A stretch of DNA of 64,000 nt from Sipunculus nudus (Eukaryota; Annelida; Sipuncula; Golfingiida; Sipunculidae): NCBI GenBank assembly GCA_026874595.1, contig CM049309.1:35001-99000 (forward strand), written 5' to 3'. The notes beneath the pieces were generated by a model. It searched no databases, was not told the DNA's origin, and was given only the letters and a program-made list of their open reading frames with translations. Position 1 is the first letter of the stretch; each line of letters starts with the position of its first letter. This document shows, piece after piece, positions 34,873 to 45,934 of the stretch. Position numbers and translations under genes: made by a program.

Positions 34873-35460
34873 ATAAGCGAAAATGTTCAAATACTGAGAA
34901 AATCCCTTATTGCCTGGAGTAGGACCAAAAGTACTTTAATTTTTAGCATTTCAATATGTGTATTTAATGGATCACATTTCAGACTAAAATAACTTATCGA
35001 CACTACCGACATTTTCCAAATAGCCCGATGACTTATCGGCAAAAGCGACAATGTTCAAATACTGAGAAAATCCCTTATTGCCTGGAGTAGGACCAAAAGT
35101 ACTATAATTTTTCAGCATTTCCATTTATATATTTAACGGTTCACAATTCAGACTAAATTAACTTATCGACACTACCGACATTTTCAAAATAGCCGAATAA
35201 CTTATCAGCAACACCGACAATGTTCAAATACTGAGAAAATCCCTTATTGCCTGCACTAGGACTAAAAGTACTATATTTTTCAGCATCTCCACTTATATGT
35301 TTAACGGTTCACATTTCAGACTAAATTAACTTATGGACACTACCGACATTTTCAAAAAAGCCGGATGACTTATCGGCATAAGCGACAATGTTCAAATACT
35401 GAGAAAATCCCTCATTGTCTGGAGCAGGACCAAAAGTACTATCATTTTTCAGCATTTCCA
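34873..35460. repeat. 168-bp satellite, isolated 3.5-monomer block
   Basis: Matches 25627-26215 almost base for base, including private variants such as TTATCAGCAACACCGAC and ACTTATGGACACTACC, so it is a recent copy of that exact stretch and not an old relic. Confidence 0.9.
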
Positions 35461-35560
35461 CATGTAAAGTTGTATATGTGTATGTCTGTACGTATGTATG
35501 TATGTATGTATGTATGTATGAACGGAACACAATTTTAAGTATAAAGTCTTTATTATTCAT
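35461..35560. repeat. (TATG)n microsatellite and flank
   Basis: GTATGTATG repeats at about 35490-35521 follow the satellite end directly. Confidence 0.85.
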
Positions 35561-35975
35561 ATTCAACTTAAATATTCAACATAACATTCAGATTCAACTT
35601 AAGTAATCAACGTAGCCTAAGTTGATCAACTTAGGATTCAACATAAGCTTAAGTTTATCAACTTAACCTAAGTTAATCAACTTAAGATTCAACATAAGCT
35701 TTAGTTGACAAACTTAAGATTCAACATAACCTTAAGTTTATCAACTTAACCTAAGTTGATAAACATAAGATTCAACATAAGCTTAAGTTGACATTCAACA
35801 TATTAAGTTGATAAACATAACATTCAACATAAGCTTAAGTTGACATTCGACATAAGAAGTTGACAAAATTAAGATTTCAACATAAGCTTAAGTTGATCAA
35901 CATAGCCAAAGTTGACAAATTTAAGATTTCAACATAAGGTCAAGTTGACATTTAGATTCAACTCAAGGAGAACTC
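35561..35975. repeat. AAGCTTAAG satellite block
   Basis: About nine degenerate ~45-bp copies of CAACATAAGCTTAAGTTGAC / TAAGTTGATCAACTTAAGAT. It is strongly self-complementary because CTTAAG, AAGCTT and TGATCA are palindromes and AACATAAGCTTAAGTT is nearly one. Confidence 0.88.
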
Positions 35976-36197
35976 ATTTTTTCTTGACCCGATGGAGTCT
36001 GACTGACCAACCGGACTCCAAAGGTCATTGCTCAGGTCTGAAATGGTAATTTTATTGATTATGGTCCTAAACTTAATGTTATGGTCCTAAACATAAGTTG
36101 ACTAGGGTTACATACATACATACAAACATACATATTTAAAAGTGTCCACTGTATTCTGATTAGGATTAAGATTATGAACATAACAATGTAAGTTAGG
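35976..36197. other. Spacer with inverted AGGACCATAAC words
   Basis: Two copies of GTTATGGTCCTAAAC (the reverse orientation of the usual word) at about 36058-36096, and ACATACATACAAACATACAT. No gene. Confidence 0.6.
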
Positions 36198-36650
36198 GCA
36201 AGTACAAGTTCAGTTTTTTTTCAACATATTATATATGCGCTTTTATTTTTCTCCTACTTGTAAGGAAAGAGCACACTATTTAGACCCTTCGTAAGCTTGA
36301 AAAACTCCCATTTTCTTGACACAAACAGTTTTTCAACTTTAAGTTTCCGACCATAACATTCTAAGTTTAAGACCATATCCGACCATTACATTCAAAGTTT
36401 AAGACCATATCACATGAAAAGATACCGAAAAGTGGCAAGTACATGTTCAGTTTTTTCGGCATATTAAATATGCGCTTTTATTTTTCTCTTACTCAGAAGG
36501 AAAGGGCCCACTATTTTGACAACTTGTAAGTTTGAAAAACTGTCTTTTTCTTGACATTTAACTGTTTTTCAAATTTAAGTTTCCGACCATAACATTCTAA
36601 GTTTAAGACCGTAACATATGTAAAGATACCAAAAATTGGCAAGTACACGC
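36198..36650. repeat. Two-copy ~235-bp tandem duplication
   Basis: Both copies contain GCAAGTAC.TGTTCAGTTTTTT, ATATGCGCTTTTATTTTTCTC, TTTTTCTTGACA and AGTTTCCGACCATAACATTC. The AGGACCATAAC-like word sits inside the unit. Confidence 0.8.
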
Positions 36651-36903
36651 TAAGCTCCGAGGTGGCGCTACCTCCTAGAGTCCACTAAGCCAACATGGAC
36701 ACGAAAAAACAAGTGTTTGGAGTCAACATAAGCTTAAGTTGATAAACTTAAGGACACCTTAAGTTGAAATGAAAGGACCAATACAAGATTAAGTTGAACG
36801 TAATTTTCAACTTAAGATTTTTCTCTGTAAAGTTGAAAAATACACAAATTAAGTTGTATTTAGGACTGATAATACACGTTTTCAACTTATGTTAAGTCTA
36901 AGA
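36651..36903. repeat. AAGCTTAAG-type degenerate stretch
   Basis: Scattered CATAAGCTTAAGTTGATAAA and AAGTTGAA words leading into the telomeric repeats. Confidence 0.6.
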
Positions 36904-37234
36904 CCCTAGCCCTAACCTAAACCCTAACCCTAAACCCTAACCTAAAACCCTAACCCTAACCCTAACCCTAACCCGAACCCTAACCTAACCCTAACCTAAA
37001 CCTAACCCTAACCCTAACCCTAACCCTAACCCTAACCCTAACCTAACCCTAACCTAACCCTAACCTAACCCTAACCTAACCCTAATCTAACCCTAACCCT
37101 AACCCTAACCCTAACCCTAACCCTAACCCTAACCTAACCCTAACCCTAACCCTAACCCTAACCCTAACCTAACCCTAACCCTAACCCTAACCCTAACCCT
37201 AACCTAACCCTAACCCTAACCCTAACCCTAACCT
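36904..37234. repeat. Interstitial telomeric repeat, (CCCTAA)n with CCTAA variants
   Basis: About 330 bp of CCCTAA units, with 5-bp (CCTAA) and 7-bp (CCCTAAA) variants. TTAGGG is the usual metazoan telomere repeat. Sequence continues on both sides, so this is internal and not a chromosome end. The C-rich strand is the plus strand. Confidence 0.92.
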
Positions 37235-37297
37235 CTAGGGTAGGTTACTTAGTTGGTAAGCAGGTCCTCTAGGGTAGGGTACTTAGTCGGCAGGCAG
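37232..37297. repeat. Inverted 35-bp satellite monomers (head-to-head junction)
   Basis: About two monomers read in the opposite direction (CTCTAGGGTAGGGTACTTAG) to the array that follows (TACCCTACCCTAAAGGACC), meeting at GGCAGGCAG|TACCCTACCC. They abut the telomeric block. The same junction recurs at 58890-58957. Confidence 0.85.
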
Positions 37298-37860
37298 TAC
37301 CCTACCCTAAAGGACCTGCCTACCGACTAAGTGCCCTACCCTGGAGGACCTGCCTACCGACTAAGTACCTTAGCCTAAAGGGACCTGCCTTCAACTAAGT
37401 AACCTACCCTAAAGGGACCTACCTACGGACTAACTACCCTAGCCTAAAGGGACCTGCCTTACAACTAAGTTCCCTAACCTAAAGGGACCTGCCTGAACAA
37501 TAAGTACACTACACTAAAGGGACCTGCCTACCGACTAAGAACCCTACCCTAAAGGGGCCTGCCTACCAACTAAGTACCCTAACCTAAAGGGACTTGCCTA
37601 CCCACTAAGTGCCCTACCCTAAAAGGACCTGCCTACCGACTTATTACCCTAGCCTAAAGGACCTGCCTACCGACTAATTACCCTACCCTAAAGGACCTGC
37701 CTACCAACTAAGTACCCTTACCTAAAGGGACCTGCCTACCGACTGAGTACCCTAACCTAAAGGGACCTGCCTACCGACTAAGTACCCTACCCCAAAGGGA
37801 CCTGCCTATCGACTAAGTACCCTACCCTAGAGGACCTGCCTAACGACTAATTTCTCTTTA
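37298..37860. repeat. 35-bp satellite, block 1
   Basis: About 16 copies of ACCTGCCTACCGACTAAG plus TACCCTACCCTAAAGGG. Monomers are 33-36 bp. The CCCTAAAGGG core is palindromic and the monomer contains telomere-like CCCTA.CCTAAA, which may reflect origin from telomeric sequence. Confidence 0.92.
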
Positions 37861-38187
37861 CTAATGACCTCCCTGACTGCTTACCTTTTATGGAGTGGGG
37901 TACTGTCCACTGATGCAGGTTGTGTCAGGATCTCTTGTGTCGGTAATTGCCAACTGTCCATAAATCCAGAACGATTGTTGATAGGAACTCCAGTCTTGTT
38001 TTTTTTCTGAAAAATGGGTAAGCAAATATATTAGAAACTCCAATTGGTTTGACAATCATCCTCAGAGGGCCCCACATATACTAAACTATAAATATATTTA
38101 TTTATATATATGGTCAAAATGTAAACCTTTTATGATTTTTATCGATATTAACCACCCCAGTAAATTGATGATAAAAACTCCATAATA
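37861..38187. repeat. Left part of a segmental duplication (with 59700-59922)
   Basis: The satellite edge and following flank (ATGACCTCCCTGACTGCTTA ... AATTGCCAACTGTC ... CCCAGTAAATTGATGA) match 59703-59922 closely, apart from about 130 bp missing from the second copy. No gene. Confidence 0.85.
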
Positions 38188-41100
38188 ACAAGTGACCCAG
38201 GGGTCATGACGCTCAGCTGACCAGGAAGACATTGACAAAAGTAATTTTATCATCTGAATGTCAAATTTGAATGAAATACTTTTTCCAAACTTGACCTTTT
38301 GTATAAAATCATCCAATATTCATTGGGGTACTATGGAGCTCTGTAGCATGAAGGATATGGGTAACAGACACCTATTTTCAAGGTTTACAAGATGACTTTT
38401 CAGGGGTCTCCCAGCATGTCAAAAAATAAAATTCTAGGTCCAGTTATTATGATTTGTGCCCTGTTAACAAATCCAAATGTTTATTTTGGGGGGTATTTCA
38501 AAGCCGCATAGGATGAAGGATATGGGTAACAGAGATGTAATTTCAGGTGCACAAGGAGACTTTTCAGGGGCCTCCCAGCATATCAAGAAAGGAGATTCTA
38601 GGTCAAGTCATTATAATTTGTGCTCTGTTAACAGATGACCAAATCTTTATTCTGGTGGGTACTTCAGAGCCCCATAGCTCACAGAATATGGGTAACAGGG
38701 ACCTTATTTCGGGTTTCCATGTAGACCTTTTATGGGCTTCCCTGGAGGTGAGGACAGAAGATTCTAGGTCCAGTCATTATGATTTGTGCCCTGTTAATAT
38801 ATGACCAAATCTTTATTCTGGGGGGTACTTCAGAGCCCCATAGCTCACAGAATATGGGTAACAGGGATCTTCCTGCGGGTTTCCATGTAGACCTTTTATG
38901 GGCTTCCCTGGAGGTGAGGACAGAAGATTCTAGGTCCAGTCATTATGATTTTTGCCCTGTTTACAGATGACCAAATGTTTAAAGATCACAAAAATAGAGA
39001 AAAAAAATCGTAAAAAATAAAAAAATATAGGTGGCACCACCAATCTCCAGAAATTGATGAAACACTCCATGATCAATATCCATGCAAAGAGTCATGGTGA
39101 TTAATGCTTTAGTTGTTCAGATACTTGAGCTTTTGTATTAAATTTTGCATTATTCTTGGGGGTACTTCAGAACCCCATAGCTTAAAGAATATAGGTCTCA
39201 GTAACCTAATTTCAGGTTTACAAGGAGAATTTCCATAGACCTCACAGGATTTCAAGTAAGAAGATTCCCGGTCTAGCGGTTATGATTTGTGCCCTATTAA
39301 CAGACAGACGCCTGGATGGCCGGCCGGACGACGGACAAAAGGTGATCCCTACAGCTCAGATGACTTTCAGTCAGCTGAGCTAAAAATTGAAAAAATACAG
39401 GTGGCGCCACCAGAATGCAGAAACTGATGAAACATTTCATGATCAATATCCATGCAAAGAATCATGGTGATCAATATAATAATTGTTCAGATACTTGAGC
39501 TTTTGTATCAAATTTTCCATTATTCTGGGGGGTACTTCGGAGCCCCATAGCTCAGAGGTTATGAGTAACAGAGACCTAATTTCAAGTTTTTAAGGAATTT
39601 TTTCATGGGCCTCTCAGCATGTCAAGAATGAAGATTCTAGGTCCAGTTGTTACGATTTGTGCCATGTTAAAAGATGACCGCATCTTATGAGGTCTCAAAA
39701 ATAGAGAAAAAAATTCGTAAAAATAAAAAAAATACAGGTGGCCCCACCATACTGCAGAAACTGATGACACATTCCATGATCAATATCCATGCAAAGAATC
39801 ATGGTGATCACTGCAATAGTTGTTTAGATACTTGAGCTTTTGTATCAAATTGTCCATTATTCTGAGGGATACTTCAGATGACTTACAGTCAGCTGAGCTA
39901 AAAACACTTAATGGTCAATATCCATGCAAAGAATCATGATGATCTCCGTATTAGTTGTTCAGATACTTCAGCTTTTGTATCAAATTGTCCATTATTCTGA
40001 GGGATACTTCAGAGTCCTATAGCTTCAAGGATATGGGTAACAGAGACCTAATTTCAAGTTTCCACAGGCACTCTTCATGGGCCTCCTTGCATGACAAGAA
40101 TGAAGTTTCTAGGTCCAGTTGTTGCAATTTGTACCCTCTTGATAGATATCATAGGTGGCGCCACCAGTCTGCAGGAACTGATGGAACATCTCATAATCAA
40201 TATGTATGCCAAAAATCATGACCATCAGTGATGTAGTTATTGAGATATTGAAGTTTTTGCATGAAATTTTTGACTACTCTTGGGGGGGGTACTTTGGGGC
40301 CCCATAGCTCGAAGGATATGGTTAACAGAGACCTAATTTCTGGTTTCCAAGGATATTTTTCATGGATCTCTCAGTGTCTCAAGAATGAAGATTCTAGGTC
40401 CAGTCGTTAGGATTTGTGCCATGCTAACAGATGACAGCATCCTTAAAGGTCTCAAAAATAGAGGAAAAAATCGTAAAAAATCGAACAATAAAGGTGGCAC
40501 TACCAGTCTGCAGGAGGTGATGACATGATCAATAGTTATGCCACAAATCATGACCATCAGTCAAGTAGTTAATGAGATATTGAAGTTTTTGTATGAAATT
40601 TTTTACTTTTCTTGGGGGTACTTTGGGGCTCCATAGCTCGAAGAATATGGGTAACAGAGACCTAATTTCTTGTTTCCATGGAGACTTTTCATAGGTCTCT
40701 CAGTGTGTCAAGAATGAAGATTCTAGGTCCAGTCTTTACGATTTGTGCCTTGTTAACAGATGTTTACATTTTGAAAGGTCTCAAAAATAGAGAAAAAAAT
40801 ACGTAAAAAATTGAACGATACAGGTGGCGCCACCAATCTGCAGGAAGTGATGGAACATCTCATGATCAATATGTATGACAAAAATCATGACCATCAGTCA
40901 AGTATTTAATGAGATATTGAAGTTTTTGTTTGAAATTTTTTACTTTTCTGGGGGGTAGTTTGGGGCCCCATAGCTGGAAGGATATGGGTAACAGAGACCT
41001 AATTTCTGGTTTCCATGGAGACTTTTCATAGGTCTCTCAGTGTGTCGAGAATGAAGATTCTAAGTCCAGTCATTACGATTTGTGCCTTGTTAACAGATGT

Positions 41101-41531
41101 TCATATTTTTTAAGGTCTCAAAAATAGAGAAAAAAATTCGTAAAAAATCGAAAAATACAGGTGGCGCCACCAGTCTTCAGGAACCGATGGAACCTCTCAT
41201 GATCAATATGTATGCCAAAAATCATGACCATCAGTCAAGTAGTTAATGAGATATTGAAGTTTTTGTATGAAATTTTGGACTTTTCTGGGGGGTACTTTGG
41301 GGCTCTATAGCTCGAAGGATATGGGTAACAGAGACCTAATTTCTGGTTTCCAAGGAGATTTTTCATGGACCTCCCAGGATGTCAAGTAAGAAGATTCCAG
41401 TTCTAGCGGTTACGATTTGTGCCTGGTTAACGGACAGACAGACGGACAGACGGACAGACAGACAGACAGACAGACGGACGACGGACAAAGAGTGATCGCG
41501 AAGCTCAGATGACTTCCAGTCAGCTGAGCTA
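38188..41531 (+). mobile_element. Large non-autonomous element A with tandem monomers
   Basis: The ends are defined by comparison with the empty paralogous site at about 59923 (CCATAATA joined to AAAATGTGTG). The left end is ACAAGTGACCCAGGGGTCAT then GACGCTCAGCTGACC; the right end is CAGTCAGCTGAGCTAAAAA. GCTCAGCTGAC and GTCAGCTGAGC are inverted repeats. The body is about ten ~335-bp monomers with words GGTGGCGCCACC, CATGATCAATATGTATGCC, GGGCCCCATAGCTCGAAGGA, TATGGGTAACAGAGACCTAA and GATTCTAGGTCCAGTC. A GGAC/GACA simple repeat (41425-41485) precedes the right end. Two internal right-end relics lie at 39300-39390 and 39875-39900. It encodes no recognisable transposase. It resembles bivalve tandem-core elements of the pearl/Helitron-like kind, but the class is not proven. 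Confidence 0.8.
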
Positions 41532-41720
41532 AAAATGTGTGTATTTCTAACGATCTTTTTTTTACAGATGAAAAAGTATAAACATTTACACAGGTATTAG
41601 TAATTTTAGTGAACAATTTCCAAACAACACGCGTATGGTTGCAAATGGTAATAAATCACAAAAAAATTTAAGTAGAAAATGTTTTACACTGGAAACCATT
41701 GCATATGGTAGTAAATAAAA
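41532..41720. repeat. Right part of the segmental duplication (with 59923-60114)
   Basis: AAATGTGTGTATTTCTAACG through GTTTTACACTGGAAACCATT matches 59926-60095. The two halves are contiguous in the other copy. Confidence 0.85.
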
Positions 41721-42325
41721 AAAAATAGGAGTAGCAAATGATCAACATTTGCATATGGTTACATATGGTATTTAATTACTAAAGATTTTGTGCTAAATCA
41801 CCATAGGCATAACTAGCAAACATGTAAATTCACCAGTAAAATTGATACAAAAAAAGTTTTCTGTAACTAAAATATCAGTATTTATAATGATCTTTATTAC
41901 AAAAGAAAATGTATAAACTGGTATTTTCATCAGAATTTTTAGTTTCATCTAACATATTCCACAGAAAATTTTCACATGGTTGCAAATGATATTAAATCAC
42001 TAAAGATATGTACTAAATCACCAAAGACATGAGTCGCAAATGGTCATTACAGTTCATCTAGACTCTACCAAACCCTTCAAAATCTTTGTCGTCTGACTGC
42101 AGGAATATTTGCATCCTCTGTCCTCATCATGTCTTCGTACTTGAAAAAAGTTCATCCTCATCGTCATCATCAGAGCAACAGTGCTTGAATGATTAGATTT
42201 TTACGTTGCTATCAAGTTCGTGTGTCCCATGTGTCCTTGACCTGTTTCTGATTGCGAAAATGTTTCCGACAGAAAATCTCTGATCGTGGACTGGCTGCCG
42301 TATAGTACTTTGGGTGGGTATGTTA
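41721..42325. other. AT-rich spacer
   Basis: A loose repetition of GCATATGGTTACATATGGT and CTAAATCACCA.AGGCAT words to about 42030, then unique sequence. No gene. Confidence 0.6.
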
Positions 42326-43020
42326 TTTGACTGGGATGGCACCAATGTCCCTTCGAATTTGAGAAAGATCAAGCATGTTCTTGTTGAGGTATCTGGTGTG
42401 AAATAAACTCACCGATTTAGCTCTGGCAGCCATATTGCAGTTCCACCAGGTGGGTAATTCGATAGGTCTGAAGCCTTCATAGGTTCCAATCATACTGTGA
42501 ATATGATGAAAATCAAGCATCTTCTTATTGAAATATAGCACACAACAACAAAAATCACAGATTGTGCTCTGGCAGTTATAAAGCGATTCCGACAAGTCTG
42601 TAATTCCACAGGTCTGGAGCCATGTTAGGTACTAACCATACCTGTGAATATGAGAAAGATCAAGCAAGTTCTTATAAAGATATTTTATGCCAAATAAAAC
42701 CGGAATAACTAGAGGGGATGTCATTCGATATGTCTGGAGCCCTTATAGGTACCAAACATCCCTGTGGATATGAGAAAGATCAAGCATGTTCTTTTTAAGA
42801 TATCGAAGGTGTAAGAAAATCACCAGTTGTCCACTGGTGGCCAAATTGGAATATATACAGTTCTAGCTGTAATTCGAAAGGTCAAGATTCCTCAGAGCTG
42901 CCAATCATCCCTGTGAATATTAGAATGATCAAGCTTGTTTTAGTAGAGATATCATGCATGAAGAAAATCATCCATTGTGCTCTGTGAGCAATATTGGAAT
43001 TCCAACCGGTCTGCAATTAA
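42326..43020. repeat. Degenerate ~145-bp tandem repeat
   Basis: Four to five diverged copies marked by TGAATATGAGAAAGATCAAG, CATGTTCTTATTGAGATAT, CCAAATTGGAATTCCA-like and AATTCGATAGGTCTGGAGCC words. An open stretch at 42323-42595 on the minus strand spans two copies and is not conserved, so it is not called. Confidence 0.75.
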
Positions 43021-43378
43021 ATAGAGGAACTATGCAGGAAACAAGACCAAGTCAAATTTGTATTGAGGAAACTTTAGTAAATATACAATGAGAGTGAAAG
43101 GAATAGGTATACCATACATTATCGTTTCAGTTGGAAGTGCTAAGTTTTTTTAATATCCATTGCCCAGGGCAGATCCAGCACACAACAGGTTGGAATGATG
43201 CACTGCCTGCACCAAAACAGTTGAGGTCTTACGCCACCAGGAACAGGTATTCAGTGACCTGGAAATAAAGAAAATGATGTAAGTATCGACTTGTGAGACA
43301 AATTATCTCACAAGTCAATACTAACATCATTATGTAAGCAGACAGGTTTCTTTCTACCTGTAGTCTGACTACCCTATA
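43021..43378. other. Single-copy spacer containing a perfect-looking hairpin
   Basis: No gene is seen. Holds the 25-bp-arm inverted repeat at 43274-43330 listed separately. Confidence 0.6.
43274..43330. repeat. Short inverted repeat (25-bp arms, 7-bp loop)
   Basis: Arms 43274-43298 and 43306-43330 are complementary at 23 of 25 positions by my count (TATCGACTTGTGAGA facing TCTCACAAGTCAATA), with loop CAAATTA. It could fold as an RNA hairpin or be the remains of a tiny palindromic element. Confidence 0.8.
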
Positions 43379-43466
43379 CTAACAAACTGCCTACAGACTT
43401 AAAACCCTATCTTAAAGGACATGCCTACTGACTAACTACCCTTTCGTAAAAGCCCTGAATACAGAC
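43379..43466. repeat. 35-bp satellite fragment (left of inserted element)
   Basis: Diverged monomers (AACAAACTGCCTACAGACTT, GGACATGCCTACTGACTAAC) interrupted by the TA-flanked element that follows. Confidence 0.75.
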
Positions 43467-43468
43467 TA

Positions 43469-45345
43469 CCGTATTCGACGTAATAAGCGCCCTGGGCGCG
43501 CTCAAAATTAAATTTTTCCAAATTTTTTATACCCTAATAAGCGCCCCCCCCCCAACATCTGCCAACTTCCAAAGTGCATTACGATCTTCCAATTCAACAC
43601 TGCGGCTTGTGTACACGTGTTTCACTTCAAAGCACATTCAGGGCAATTCAGAAAAAAACAATGATCATTTAACAATGGTTGTGTAATCCAAGTGATACCA
43701 ATTTGCAGACGATTTTATTTTGTGTTGCATGAGAGAATTGTCTGAATGACTACAGTTCGAGATTTCCTTTGCAGGTGAAGAGGAAAAATAAGGATGGTAA
43801 TAAATGAACGCTTTTATAAAAGTCAACGCCTAATAAGGTAGCAGAATATATAAAATGTTCATATAAAAATATGTAAAACAGTATTTATTTGAACGATGAA
43901 AAAAAAATTACGGGACATCGGTACCCCGATTATGTCAGTCACCTTGCGCAAATACCAAATACAAAATGCGGGGTTTTGGTTTTAAAATTGTTAGGAAATT
44001 TGTCATATTTATATCCCACGGAACAAGGTCCCTTTCTTGAACTTTGTTGACCCGTTATAATACATTCATTTCTCGACGTAGTCCAAAAATACAAGCTTGA
44101 CAAACATTGTCACCTGAGGAAAGGCCGCTTCATATTTATAATTTTAATGCGCTACTGGTTGTCTTGTAATTGAAGTGCCATGAGCGAGTCTCCGTGTATG
44201 TCAGTGTGCAAGCCAGCTGACAGCGTCCGCATTCACTGGACTCGTGAATATTTTACGCAGTAAATACGGCACCATATGAAAAATTCATCCTTGTTTTAAC
44301 ATGCATATTACGTGCTACTGGATGGCACTTGGTTAGGCAAGTTCCCAGCATCCCTTGCGCAAGCGCTGTATACACACAGATTAACCCAGGGCACTGGGAT
44401 CTTGAGTACACAGGTAAGCCCTGCATGCTGTCAGCGGCATCGACAAATATATCACTGTGTACATGTTTCTAAGTGCCTTGACAAGATATTTTTTGGCAAT
44501 AAACGCATTAAAACTTATATTTTATCAGGATTGGGAATTCCGTTTTGGTCTGTCAATTCCGCAATTCTGTCCGCGGTCGCGTAAATTCACTGGCTCTACT
44601 GTCAGAAGGGCTTTCATATATTGATTCAGTTGAAATCCCTGTGTCAATGTGTCAAGGGCAAACCTTTTCTTACCAATTATTTAGCTATGTGCGCATGGAA
44701 ATCTGATGTATAAACGATAAATTCAAACAAAAACAAAGCATTGTAATGTTCTTTATTGAGTGTATATTACCACCATACGGACATGATCACTGATATTCAC
44801 GGCGTCAAGTTCGGCCGACGTAATAATTCAAATTGCCGTAAATTTTCCTTGGCGGCCCTGAGGACGCTGAGAAACTTGTACCAGTGTATAAGACGGCCAC
44901 CCTTCTTTGCCATTATTTTAGGATATAATTTATCGTCCTGTACACGAGCAACTACGGTAAGTAATATATATTTCATTGCATAATACATCCACATACGTAC
45001 CTGAATTCAGGTCACCCGATCAGCATGGCCACCTGCAGGGTCTGCCTTCACGGACACCGTCATTCAGTGTTATCTATGATACACTTGACCACTGATTCTG
45101 TTATGTGTAACTAATATTATTATTATATTAGATGATAAAGCTTAACGGAGATTGAATAAAAACTGGTTGTAACTTTTAAGCTTGGCAGGGAGAAATGAAA
45201 GCATTACGTTGTCCTTTGTTATATTGGCTAGGGAGAAAAGTAAGGTTAGGGTTAGGATGACTCATCCTTTAGTTTCATAAAGTGATCTCCCAATTCCGGT
45301 GGGGGGCGCTTATTACGGGAGGGGCACTTATTACGTCGAATACGG
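43469..45345. mobile_element. TA-flanked terminal-inverted-repeat element, non-autonomous
   Basis: Left terminus CCGTATTCGACGTAATAAGC and right terminus GCTTATTACGGGAGGGG...TTATTACGTCGAATACGG are inverted copies. The outermost 18-20 bp match, then a second TAATAAGCGCCCCCC copy follows inside each end. TA lies directly outside both ends (43467-43468 and 45346-45347), the target duplication of Tc1/mariner-like elements. The 1.88-kb interior has only short open stretches (for example 44312-44584 and 44756-44983) with no transposase motif that I recognise. It is inserted within a short 35-bp satellite array. Confidence 0.8.
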
Positions 45346-45425
45346 TATATACCAATATGCTTAAATCTTGCCTACAGACTATACACCCTATGGTAGAGGA
45401 CCTGCCCACAGACTAACTGCCCTAC
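45346..45425. repeat. 35-bp satellite fragment (right of inserted element)
   Basis: TTGCCTACAGACTATACACC and GAGGACCTGCCCACAGACTA are diverged monomers that continue the array broken by the element. Confidence 0.75.
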
Positions 45426-45934
45426 CATTTTTATTCTAATTTGGCGACCACTTGAAAATAATTTATTTTCTCAGAGATCGAAATAATGGAGGATATTTGA
45501 AAATAATCTTCCAGCTAAATATACGGTGGTCTAGATTTGGGGCATTCAGTTCGATAACCTTCCTTAGAGACGCTGAGCCGCTCTGACACTCGGGCGGTCA
45601 TACAGAACGAGTGTTAATATGGGTATTTATAAGTCTGTATTGTTGGCTTAACAGAATTCATACAAACGGGCTTCCAACCGTCACATGATAAACGATAAAT
45701 AATCAAACTGAGTTCAGTCACTTTACAAAATGATCACTACTTTGAGTGTAAGTATGATCACTTGTCATAAGACAGCAACTGGCGTAACTACCAGTTGTTT
45801 CAGGTTTACCCATCTGGTGGCAATATCAGCAGGCCAAAAAGAGACAAGCAGCTGCCATAAGTTGGAAGAAGACTGTATAAAACAAACTGACTATTGTCAG
45901 TTAACATTTATTTGCATAATACTTAATAAATATC
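45426..45934. other. Single-copy spacer
   Basis: No gene could be supported. A 74-codon open stretch at 45730-45954 has no recognisable features. Confidence 0.55.

Noticed and set aside
36904-37234. True chromosome end
   Set aside because: Telomeric repeats are imperfect and flanked on both sides by other sequence, so they are interstitial.
42323-42595. 90-codon minus-strand frame with Cys-rich start
   Set aside because: It spans two copies of a degenerate ~145-bp repeat, and the pattern YFNKKMLDFHHI / YLNKNMLDLSQI is just the repeat translated.
44312-44983. Open stretches inside the TA-flanked element as a transposase
   Set aside because: Both are under 91 codons with no DDE/D, helix-turn-helix or other recognisable motif.
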